64,000 nucleotides of DNA, from assembly GCF_003933235.1 (NCBI RefSeq), contig NZ_RWJI01000001.1:1432001-1496000 (forward strand), given 5' to 3'. The notes below the pieces were generated by a model, which saw nothing but the letters and a program-made list of their open reading frames with translations, was not told where the DNA came from and did no database searches. Both the position numbers and the translations under genes were made by a program. Shown in pieces: positions 57,026 to 64,000 of the stretch (position 1 is its first letter; each line of letters opens with the position of its first letter). The DNA is from Sphingorhabdus wooponensis (GTDB lineage Bacteria; Pseudomonadota; Alphaproteobacteria; Sphingomonadales; Sphingomonadaceae).

Positions 57026-57944
57026 CTATATTCTCCCGGACGGAGCTGTCCGAGAGAATATCACTTATCCGCGCCAGCTCTGCTGGGTCTGTCGGCAAAT
57101 GGATCATCAACGTCACAAGCTGATCACCCCGAACACCTGTCTTGGCGGTAAAACCGCGTCCTTTGATGCGCAGAACAGCACCCGAATTGGTGCGCGGCGG
57201 AACGGTGAGCATGACAGCGCCATCAACCGTCGGCACCTTGACCTTGCCGCCTGACACTGCCTCTTTCAATGAAATGGGTAAATCGATGCGAATATTGTCG
57301 CCATCCCGCACCAAATCCGGATGCCTGCCAATTTTTAGCGTTACCATCGCGTCGCCATGACCACCGGGGCCGGGTTGCCCCTTGCCGGGAATACGGATTT
57401 GCTGTCCCGCAACTATGCCAGCAGGCAGTTTGAATTCCACCGTCTTGCCATCGCCCAGCATGATGCGTTGCGGCGCAAGCGTGGCGGCGTCCGTAAACGA
57501 CACCAGATGCGTATAAGCAATATTCGCGCCTTTGGGCGGCGGTGCGTGCTGCGAACGTGGGCCAGGGCCGCCACCGGGGCGTCCAACACCACCGCCGCCA
57601 AACAGGCCATCAAATATATCGCCCAGGTCAATGCCACCATTGCCGAAATCAAAATTACCGCCCGCCGGGCCACCTTGGCTATAGCCGCCGCCGCCGCCAA
57701 AAGGATTGCCGGCAAAGCGCGGCTGTCCATTTTCGTCAATCTCGCCGCGATCATATTGACCGCGTTTTTTGGGGTCCGACAATAGATCATAGGCCTGCGT
57801 CACTTCGCTAAACCTATCCGACGCCTTCGGATTGTCCTTGTTCTTGTCGGGGTGCAATTCCTTCGCCAGCTTTCGATAAGCAAGCTTGATCGCTTTGTCG
57901 TCCGCGCCCTTGGACACACCTAATATGGAATAAGGATCTGCCAT
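57018..57944 (-). CDS. DnaJ/CbpA-type co-chaperone
   Basis: 308 residues: N-terminal J domain with HPD in YRKLAKELHPDKNKDNP, a Gly-rich linker (about 80-135), then two beta-barrel client domains (PAGIVAGQQIRIPGKGQPGPGGHGD; TVDGAVMLTVPPRTNSGAVLRIKGRG). No zinc-finger cysteines, so CbpA-like rather than DnaJ proper. Works with DnaK. Confidence 0.93.
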   Translation of the reverse strand: MADPYSILGVSKGADDKAIKLAYRKLAKELHPDKNKDNPKASDRFSEVTQAYDLLSDPKKRGQYDRGEIDENGQPRFAGNPFGGGGGYSQGGPAGGNFDFGNGGIDLGDIFDGLFGGGGVGRPGGGPGPRSQHAPPPKGANIAYTHLVSFTDAATLAPQRIMLGDGKTVEFKLPAGIVAGQQIRIPGKGQPGPGGHGDAMVTLKIGRHPDLVRDGDNIRIDLPISLKEAVSGGKVKVPTVDGAVMLTVPPRTNSGAVLRIKGRGFTAKTGVRGDQLVTLMIHLPTDPAELARISDILSDSSVRENIGV

Positions 57945-57998
57945 TCTTGTCCCTGTTACTCTGCTACCCGTCTTAGATTGGTATTACAGCGCCCCGAG

Positions 57999-58466
57999 TC
58001 AACTTGGGAGCACGGCATTTTCGGGTTTTTCACCCGCTAATTGACGTAGCAGAAGATAGAGCAGTAAGCCAATTGGCCCAGCCATCAGGGTAAAAAACAA
58101 TATCGGGATTTGAAACCAGCGGGATATTTTATGCGCATCCGCGTTACGCGCAATCCAGATACCGACAAACAGGTCAAAAGCCAAATAATGTATCCAGCCA
58201 ATCGTTGCACCGCCGGGCGAGTCAAACAGCGCCATCACGCCTGCCAAAGTCGTAAAATCCGCAGGCGGTCGTCCGGTTGGTCCACCATCTGAAATGACCC
58301 CTGCCATCAACGGGATGATGAGGCCCGCATAGAGACATGCGAGCAAGACCACCCCTGCGAAAAAGACCAATGGAACAACGCGCGCGCGTTTCGGCGCAAA
58401 CGCCAAAATCACCCAACCAAGCAAAGCCCACACATTGGCTAACCCAAATATCATGTCCCAGTTCAT
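57999..58466 (-). CDS. ABA4-like (DUF4281) membrane protein
   Basis: 155 residues with four membrane helices. The family pattern is visible in NVWALLGWVILAFAP, GWIHYLAFDLFVGIWI and FTLMAGPIGLLLYLLLR. The plant relative ABA4 is needed for neoxanthin formation; bacterial members have no established role. The host makes carotenoids, but this gene is 51 kb from the crt operon. Confidence 0.82.
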   Translation of the reverse strand: MNWDMIFGLANVWALLGWVILAFAPKRARVVPLVFFAGVVLLACLYAGLIIPLMAGVISDGGPTGRPPADFTTLAGVMALFDSPGGATIGWIHYLAFDLFVGIWIARNADAHKISRWFQIPILFFTLMAGPIGLLLYLLLRQLAGEKPENAVLPS

Positions 58467-58517
58467 TTTATCGTCTAGCCCCTTTTAACCCGCATCAGTC
58501 TAGCCTATCGGTGGATT

Positions 58518-59114
58518 ATGGAAAGACCTGATCCCTTTAGCCTGTTCGACACATGGTTTGCCGAAGCGCGGGCGAGCGAAATAAATGACTCCAATGCCGT
58601 GGCATTGGCGACGACGGGCGCTGATGGGCAACCTTCGGTGCGGATGGTGCTGTTGAAAGGCCATGGCCGCGACCTTGGCACACATGGCGGATTTATATTC
58701 TACACCAATTTTGAAAGCCGCAAGGCAACGCAATTGTTCGACAATAAAAATGTCGCTTTGCTGTTTCATTGGAAATCGCTGCGCCGACAAATCCGGATTG
58801 AGGGCGCCGCCAGTCCGGTCGATGATGCGACTGCGGATGGCTATTTCGCGACGCGCTCGCGCAATTCGCAACTTGGCGCTTGGGCGTCCGACCAGTCACG
58901 CCCGCTTGCCGACCGCGCGACTTTTGAAGCTCGTTTCGCCGAAATAGAGGCACGTTTTGAAGGTCAGGATGTCCCACGCCCGCCGCATTGGTCAGGATGG
59001 ATGGTCAGCCCCAAGCGGATCGAATTTTGGCAAGACCGTGAATTCCGCCTGCACGAACGCTGGCTGTATGAACGCGACGGCGAAGGTTGGACAACCGGCA
59101 TGCTATACCCATGA
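58518..59114 (+). CDS. pdxH: Pyridoxamine 5'-phosphate oxidase
   Basis: 198 residues. FMN-dependent enzyme producing pyridoxal 5'-phosphate. Signature segments are [44 protein letters not shown] and [24 protein letters not shown]. The C-terminal substrate site ends MLYP rather than the usual RLNP, a minor variation. Next gene starts 10 bp later. Confidence 0.95.
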   Translation: MERPDPFSLFDTWFAEARASEINDSNAVALATTGADGQPSVRMVLLKGHGRDLGTHGGFIFYTNFESRKATQLFDNKNVALLFHWKSLRRQIRIEGAASPVDDATADGYFATRSRNSQLGAWASDQSRPLADRATFEARFAEIEARFEGQDVPRPPHWSGWMVSPKRIEFWQDREFRLHERWLYERDGEGWTTGMLYP

Positions 59115-59124
59115 CTTTACAAGG

Positions 59125-60078
59125 ATGAGCCTCGCGCACAACCACCATCATCATGCACATGGTGACCTGACCAACCGCGCCGCGATTGCCAGCGTGACGA
59201 TGGCCTTGTTCCTGCTCGCACTGAAGATTTTTGCTGCCGCCGAAACGGGCTCCGTTGCCTTATTGGCCTCCTTGGCGGACACGGGCTTTGACGTTCTGGC
59301 ATCGGTGCTGACATTATTCAGCGTCCGTTATGCCGCGATGCCCGCCGATGATGACCACCGGTTCGGCCATGGCAAGGCAGAGGCGCTGTCTGCATTGTTT
59401 CAAGTCGTGTTGATTACTGTATCGGCCATATTGATCGCATGGCGCGCTATCGTGCGCTTGGGCGCACAGGAACAGACCGCGCATCCCGAATATGGCATTG
59501 GCGTTTCGGTCATTGCCATATGCGCCACCGTGGGCTTGCTGGCCTATCAACGGTACGTCGTCCGCAAAACCGGTTCGGTAGCTATTCAGGCGGACCATGT
59601 GCATTATCAAAGCGACTTACTGCTCAACATGGCCGTAATCGTCGCAATCATACTCGATACTATGTTGAATGTACGGGGAGCTGATCCCTTATTCGGGATT
59701 GCGATTGCCTTATGGTTATCATGGGGCGCCTATCGCGCAGCGCGGATAGCTTTGGACCAATTGCTGGACCGCGAATGGCCGGAGGAAAAAAGGCAGCGTT
59801 TCATTGAAGTCGCGCTGCGTCATCCGGAATTGCGCGGCATCCATGACATGCGCACCCGTTCCAGCGGCGCGCATGATTTTTGCCAATTCCATGTTTGGGT
59901 TGACCCGAATATGACTGTCGCGGCAGCCCATGATATCATGGATGAGGTGGAACAAGCGTTGATGGATGCATTTCCCGGCGTCGAAGTCCTGATTCACCCT
60001 GACCCCGAAGGCCATAAGGATGAGACGGGCTATATCCCGTCCGATACGATTGAGCATAACGAGAGAGCCAATGACTGA
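59125..60078 (+). CDS. Cation diffusion facilitator (CDF) transporter
   Basis: 317 residues from the ATG at 59125, after a His-rich N-terminus (NHHHHAHGD). Six membrane helices; the metal site motif DTGFDV in helix 2 and HVHYQSD in helix 5 are of the CDF type for Zn, Fe or Mn efflux. The C-terminal cytoplasmic domain has VHPD-like FHVWVDPNM. The AAGG stretch lies too near the ATG to be a normal ribosome site. Overlaps the PhzF gene by 8 bp. Confidence 0.9.
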   Translation: MSLAHNHHHHAHGDLTNRAAIASVTMALFLLALKIFAAAETGSVALLASLADTGFDVLASVLTLFSVRYAAMPADDDHRFGHGKAEALSALFQVVLITVSAILIAWRAIVRLGAQEQTAHPEYGIGVSVIAICATVGLLAYQRYVVRKTGSVAIQADHVHYQSDLLLNMAVIVAIILDTMLNVRGADPLFGIAIALWLSWGAYRAARIALDQLLDREWPEEKRQRFIEVALRHPELRGIHDMRTRSSGAHDFCQFHVWVDPNMTVAAAHDIMDEVEQALMDAFPGVEVLIHPDPEGHKDETGYIPSDTIEHNERAND

Positions 60079-60868
60079 GCTGCCTTATTACCATGTAGAC
60101 GCCTTTGCAGATCGCCCCTTCACCGGCAATCAAGCCGCGGTAATGCCGCTGACGAAATGGTTGGATGACGCCGTGCTGCAGGCGATTGCGGAAGAAAATA
60201 ATTTCGCCGAAACCGCCTTTTATGTGCCCGATGCAACAGGCGCGGCGGATTATGAACTGCGCTGGTTTACGCCTGCTGTAGAAATTCGCTTGTGTGGCCA
60301 TGCGACATTGGCGAGCGGGCATATCATATTGAGCCAAAATCCCACGATGGATCGCGTCACATTGCGCACCCGTAAGGCTGGCATATTAGAAGTCCGCCGC
60401 GAAGGTGATGCCTATGCCGTGGCCCTCCCCGCCATTCCGACTGAGGAAGTCGACAATCCGAAGATGATGGCCGCCATGGGTGGCACGCCTTTGGCGATGC
60501 GTAGCAACCCCGACAGCTATAATATGTTTGTCTATGCAACAGCCGCAGAAATTCTTGCGCTCAAGCCCGATATGAAGGCTTTGGCGGCGTTAGGCGATGA
60601 CAGCTTTACGGCCACTGCACGCGGCGACAAAACCGATATCGTCAGCCGCGTATTCGTGCCCGGTGCTGGCGTAGATGAAGACAGCGTCACCGGCAGCGCC
60701 CATGCCGTCATCGCGCCTTATTGGGCCAACATGCTGGGTCGCAACAGCTTCACCGCCTATCAAGCATCGGCGCGCGGCGGATATTTGGGCTGCCAATTAG
60801 ACGGCGACAGAGTTTGGTTGTCAGGCCATTGTTTTACGGTAGTAAAGGGAATGTTCAGCTTGCGCTGA
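60071..60868 (+). CDS. PhzF-family isomerase/epimerase-like protein
   Basis: 265 residues from the ATG at 60071 (GAGAGAG upstream). Two-domain diaminopimelate-epimerase-like fold; the catalytic Glu of PhzF is visible in EENNFAETAFY, with FTPAVEIRLCGHATLA and DEDSVTGSAHAVIAPYW later. The pathway is unknown in most bacteria, and no phenazine genes are present here. Confidence 0.9.
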   Translation: MTELPYYHVDAFADRPFTGNQAAVMPLTKWLDDAVLQAIAEENNFAETAFYVPDATGAADYELRWFTPAVEIRLCGHATLASGHIILSQNPTMDRVTLRTRKAGILEVRREGDAYAVALPAIPTEEVDNPKMMAAMGGTPLAMRSNPDSYNMFVYATAAEILALKPDMKALAALGDDSFTATARGDKTDIVSRVFVPGAGVDEDSVTGSAHAVIAPYWANMLGRNSFTAYQASARGGYLGCQLDGDRVWLSGHCFTVVKGMFSLR

Positions 60869-60903
60869 TCATCAACGACGTTTCAAAGTTTAAAGGATCA
60901 TTC

Positions 60904-61173
60904 ATGCTGAAGTCATTCGCCGTCTTGTCGGCACTCCTGCTCGCACCCGCCGTCATGGCGCAAGACGCACCACCGCCCCCGCCAAGTGGCGGCGTGCCAC
61001 AGCCAGAGCAGATATTTGCGTTTCTTGATGCCAATAAGGACGGCTTCATTGCCAAGGATGAGGCGCAAGGCCCATTGGTTCAATATTTCGCGAATATTGA
61101 TACGGACAAGGATGACAAAATTTCCATGGCCGAATTGAAAACCGCGATGGACGCGATGCGTCCGCCAGAGTGA
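60904..61173 (+). CDS. Exported EF-hand protein
   Basis: 89 residues from the ATG at 60904 (AAAGGA upstream): a signal peptide ending at VMAQD (about 20), a Pro-rich linker, and two EF-hand loops, DANKDGFIAKDE (about 43-54) and DTDKDDKISMAE (about 69-80). Probably binds calcium in the periplasm. Followed by a strong terminator. Confidence 0.85.
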   Translation: MLKSFAVLSALLLAPAVMAQDAPPPPPSGGVPQPEQIFAFLDANKDGFIAKDEAQGPLVQYFANIDTDKDDKISMAELKTAMDAMRPPE

Positions 61174-61213
61174 ACACAAGGCGGTAGTAACTAATCACTG
61201 CCGATTACTAAAC

Positions 61214-61253
61214 AAAAACGCGCGGGAAGCCAAATGGCCGCCCGCGCGTTTTT
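61214..61253. terminator. Bidirectional rho-independent terminator
   Basis: AAAAACGCGCGGG paired with CCCGCGCGTTTTT (13-bp perfect stem, 14-nt loop). A-tract and T-tract on the two sides let it stop transcripts from both the EF-hand gene and the convergent ppi gene. Confidence 0.93.
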
Positions 61254-61270
61254 AATTGCGTTTTTGCTTA

Positions 61271-61720
61271 TTACGCTACTGTCGCCTTGCGGATAACACC
61301 GGGGTTCGCAGGCGGCTCACCCTTTGGCAAAGCGTCAACATGCTCCATGCCGCTAATCACTTGGCCCCAGACTGTGTACTGGCGATCCAAAAATGTGGCA
61401 TCGTCAAAGCAGATGAAAAACTGGCTATTGGCAGTGTTCGGATCATTGGTGCGCGCCATCGAGCAAACGCCGCGCACATGGGGCTCCGCGTTAAATTCTT
61501 GCTTCAAATTTGGCTTGGACGAACCGCCCATGCCAGTGCCATTGGGGCAACCGCCCTGCGCCATAAAGCCTGGAATGACGCGGTGAAACTTCACGCCGTC
61601 GTAAAAGCCTTCGCTCGCCAGCTCCGTAATGCGGGCGACATGATTTGGCGCCAGATCGGGACGTAGCTTGATAACAACGTCGCCGCTGTCGAGCGAAAGG
61701 GTAAGTGTTTCATCGGCCAT
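61271..61720 (-). CDS. Cyclophilin-type peptidyl-prolyl isomerase
   Basis: 149 residues with the cyclophilin core: FYDGVKFHRVIPGFMAQGGCPNGTGMGG and FNAEPHVRGVCSMART..NTANSQFFICFDD. The catalytic Arg (in FHRV) is intact. No signal peptide, so cytoplasmic PpiB type. Ends convergently with the EF-hand gene at the shared terminator. Confidence 0.95.
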   Translation of the reverse strand: MADETLTLSLDSGDVVIKLRPDLAPNHVARITELASEGFYDGVKFHRVIPGFMAQGGCPNGTGMGGSSKPNLKQEFNAEPHVRGVCSMARTNDPNTANSQFFICFDDATFLDRQYTVWGQVISGMEHVDALPKGEPPANPGVIRKATVA

Positions 61721-61876
61721 ATTGCTATTCCTTCAGGCTTTAAAAATGGATGACGGCTGCCCTAGGGGATGCATCGCACGGGTGCAAAGCCAAAATCATT
61801 GCATTTTGACGCCGCCTGCTTAGGAGGGGCGAATTCTTAGTATAACGTCTTAGATTGAAAAACGGGAGGCCCGCAG

Positions 61877-63286
61877 TTGACCAGCGACATCGCCAACCCG
61901 AATAGTATTGATCTCGAAATCGTGGAAACGCTGGACGAAGACAATCGGCTGACGCGCGACTATGTCGACCGCGTTCTCGATGCTGTCGACGAAGGCGATT
62001 TGGACGAAGTCTACCGGCTTGTTGAACCGCTGCACGAAGCCGACATTGCTGACCTTCTCGAATTGACGCCATCCGAACGGCGCGGCTTACTCGCAATCAG
62101 CCTGGGCGATCTTATGAGCGCCGAGGTGCTGGCCGAGGTCAATGATTATGTCCGCGAAGACATTATCGATGCCCTCCCCGCATCTCAAGTTGCGGGGCTT
62201 GCCGGACAGCTCGACACCGATGACGCGGTCGCGATTATCGAGGATATGGAGGAAGAAGACCAGCAAGCCATTTTGGCCGAGCTGGACCCCGAAGACCGCG
62301 CCGTCATTGAAGATGCTTTGTCGTACCCCGACGAATCCGCTGGACGTATCATGCAGCGCGAATTGGTCGCGGTGCCGGAACATATGACCGTCGGGCAGCT
62401 CATCGATTATCTGCGCGATCACCAAGAGCTGACCACAGAATTCTGGGAAGTTTTTGTCGTCGATCCGCAGCATAAGCCCGTTGGCACATGCAAATTGAGC
62501 TGGATTATGCGCAGCCAGCGCAAGGTTCCCGTCAGCGAAATTATGAAGCATGAACAGACGCTCATCCCGGTCGATATGGATCAGGAAGAGGTTGCCTTAC
62601 GCTTCCAGAAATATGCGCTGATCTCCGCCGCCGTTGTGGATGGAGCAGGACGGTTGGTAGGCGTCATCACTGCCGATGACATCGTCCATATTATTCAGGA
62701 AGAAGCCGACGAGGATATCTTACGGCTGTCGGGCGCCGGCGAAGGTGACATTAACGAGCCGATTTCGGACAGCTATAAAGCGCGCGTGCGTTGGCTGATT
62801 GCCAATTTGGGCACGGCTATGGTCGCAAGCTTCATCATTGCCCAATTTGGCGCGGCGATTGAAACGATGGTCGCACTCGCGGTTCTCATGCCCATCGTCG
62901 CGTCCATAGGTGGCAATGCAGGGACGCAGACATTGGCCGTGACGGTGCGCGCGCTGGCGACCAATCAGTTGACCCAATCCAACACCATGCGTTCAATTTG
63001 GCGTGAAATACGGGTCGCTTTGCTCATCGGCGCAACAATCGCGGTGATTGCGGGTCTCGGCGCTGGCTTGATTTTCGAAAATTGGCGGCTCGCGAGCGTC
63101 ATTGCGGTGGCGATATTGTGCAACATTTCGCTCGCGGGATTGTCCGGCGTTGCCATTCCGGTGCTGCTGGACCGCTTGGATCAAGACCCCGCAGTTTCAA
63201 GCTCCATCTTCGTGACCATGATTACCGATTCGATGGGTTTTCTCATCTTTCTGGGCCTCGCGGTCTTTAGTGGCCTTGCTGGTTAG
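61877..63286 (+). CDS. mgtE: Magnesium transporter MgtE
   Basis: 469 residues from a TTG at 61877 preceded by GGGAGG. Order: N-terminal magnesium-sensing superhelix, a pair of CBS domains (about 145-270, SYPDESAGRIMQRELVAV; VGVITADDIV), a connecting helix, and five membrane helices with NLGTAMVASFIIAQFG, PIVASIGGNAGTQTLAV and GLSGVAIPVLLDRLDQDPAVSSSIFVTMITDSMGF, the MgtE pore signature. Confidence 0.96.
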   Translation: MTSDIANPNSIDLEIVETLDEDNRLTRDYVDRVLDAVDEGDLDEVYRLVEPLHEADIADLLELTPSERRGLLAISLGDLMSAEVLAEVNDYVREDIIDALPASQVAGLAGQLDTDDAVAIIEDMEEEDQQAILAELDPEDRAVIEDALSYPDESAGRIMQRELVAVPEHMTVGQLIDYLRDHQELTTEFWEVFVVDPQHKPVGTCKLSWIMRSQRKVPVSEIMKHEQTLIPVDMDQEEVALRFQKYALISAAVVDGAGRLVGVITADDIVHIIQEEADEDILRLSGAGEGDINEPISDSYKARVRWLIANLGTAMVASFIIAQFGAAIETMVALAVLMPIVASIGGNAGTQTLAVTVRALATNQLTQSNTMRSIWREIRVALLIGATIAVIAGLGAGLIFENWRLASVIAVAILCNISLAGLSGVAIPVLLDRLDQDPAVSSSIFVTMITDSMGFLIFLGLAVFSGLAG

Positions 63287-63310
63287 CCGCACGGTTCCCA
63301 AATAAATCCC

Positions 63311-63715
63311 ATGCCATTGAACATGACCAAAATCGCCTTTGGCGCGGAAAGCCCGCAGCATTTGCGCGAGCGGCTTGCGGCTTATGCCCAAGACGGCGAA
63401 GTCCGCTTAACCACGCGGTATTTGCCCAAGCGCGTTGCAGAAATGGCGGGTGGTTCGCTCTATTGGATTCACACGCATACAATCATCGGCAGAAGCCCGA
63501 TCATCGGCTTCATGGAAAATGGCGCAGGTCGGCATTGGATCCGTATTCGACCCCAGCTCATCGCCGTCCGCTCCACCCCCAAGCGCGCGCATCAGGGCTG
63601 GCGCTATCTCGAAGAAGCCAACGCCCCGCCCGATCTCGACTCGGTCGAAACCGACGGCCGCGACGAAATGTCGCCGAAGATGCTCAATGAGCTGATGAAA
63701 ATGGGTTTGGTTTAA
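63311..63715 (+). CDS. DUF1489 family protein
   Basis: 134 residues, beginning MPLNMTKIAFGAESPQHL and containing GGSLYWIHTHTIIGRSPIIGF and HQGWRYLEEANAPPDL, which match the alphaproteobacterial DUF1489 family. Function unknown. Convergent with and overlapping by 4 bp the DsbA-family gene. Confidence 0.85.
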   Translation: MPLNMTKIAFGAESPQHLRERLAAYAQDGEVRLTTRYLPKRVAEMAGGSLYWIHTHTIIGRSPIIGFMENGAGRHWIRIRPQLIAVRSTPKRAHQGWRYLEEANAPPDLDSVETDGRDEMSPKMLNELMKMGLV

Positions 63716-64000
63716 GCAGCCGCGCGCTTCGTCAGCACCTTGTTAATCACATCGGCAAAGGTCTCAGCGCTTTGGGCGCCGGGGACCATATATTTTTGAT
63801 CGAAGATGATTGCCGGAACGCCGGTGATATTTTGGTCAGTCCAATGCGCCATTTCCGCCCGCACACTGGCAGTAAGCGCGGCATCGTTAATCCATGCCAA
63901 GGCCACGGCGCGGTCCATGCCTTGCGCAGCGGAAATGTCGCACAAGACGTCAACATCGCTCACATCACGGCGGTCCTGAAAATAGGCCGTGAAAAGCGCC
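63712..64000 (-). CDS. DsbA-family (FrnE-like) oxidoreductase, 5' end cut by window
   Basis: The last ~96 codons of a protein whose start lies beyond 64000; the frame continues past the ATG at 63963 as ALFTAYFQDRRDVSDVDVL, typical of FrnE-like DsbA proteins. The cis-Pro loop is visible as TGVPAIIF with the C-terminal helix VPGAQSAETFADVI. The CxxC end is outside the window. Probably cytoplasmic, as for FrnE. Confidence 0.85.
   Translation of the reverse strand, partial: ALFTAYFQDRRDVSDVDVLCDISAAQGMDRAVALAWINDAALTASVRAEMAHWTDQNITGVPAIIFDQKYMVPGAQSAETFADVINKVLTKRAAA

Overview
The window is bacterial chromosome from an alphaproteobacterium of the order Sphingomonadales, most like the Sphingorhabdus/Sphingopyxis group. 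The evidence is gene content and order: a crtY-crtI-crtB carotenoid operon, mreBCD-mrdA-rodA, rpmH-rnpA-yidD-yidC-engB, separate glyQ and glyS, a TonB-dependent receptor with a plug typical of sphingomonads, and moderate GC. Species assignment is inference; no rRNA is present.

Layout. 0.1-2.3 kb: DUF2141, a sterol-desaturase-type hydroxylase and an MBL hydrolase. 2.5-6.7 kb: carotenoid operon crtY-crtI-(LOG family)-crtB. 6.7-10.6 kb: inositol-phosphatase family, PmbA/TldD, and queE-queC for 7-deazaguanine. 10.7-18.7 kb: an accessory block of two formylglycine sulfatases, a lipoprotein formylglycine-generating enzyme, a TetR regulator, a haloalkane dehalogenase and small membrane proteins. It lies between queC and tRNA-Arg and is bounded by a 123-bp direct duplication of the queC 5' end. 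The right-hand copy is a broken queC whose remnant reading frame overlaps the start codon of the second sulfatase. 18.9-26.8 kb: DUF1254/DUF1214 pair, ppdK, cytochrome b561 and glyQ-glyS interrupted by a DUF559 nuclease gene whose two ends are 53-bp inverted, hairpin-forming repeats. 26.9-35.2 kb: an XRE regulator with a membrane partner, TraB/GumN, a CPBP protease, an S66 peptidase with a TonB receptor, and Rrf2 with a TauE/SafE exporter. 35.3-45.3 kb: rplY, pth, ychF, mutL, the cell-shape operon and tRNA-Lys. 45.3-49.3 kb: a saccharopine-dehydrogenase-like protein, a homocysteine methyltransferase, and VOC/HPPD dioxygenases. 49.34-49.61 kb: a MITE-like element with 34-bp perfect terminal inverted repeats. 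49.7-64 kb: rpmH to engB, then ordinary metabolic genes (aroC, fabI, pdxH, a CDF transporter, PhzF, ppi, mgtE), ending in a DsbA-family gene cut by the window edge.

Most genes sit in tightly packed operons with ATGA or GTGA overlaps. The three places that do not fit ordinary core-genome content are the sulfatase/dehalogenase block with its queC duplication, the DUF559 repeat cassette inside glyQS, and the 269-bp inverted-repeat element before rpmH. All comparisons were made by eye; percentages quoted are manual counts.
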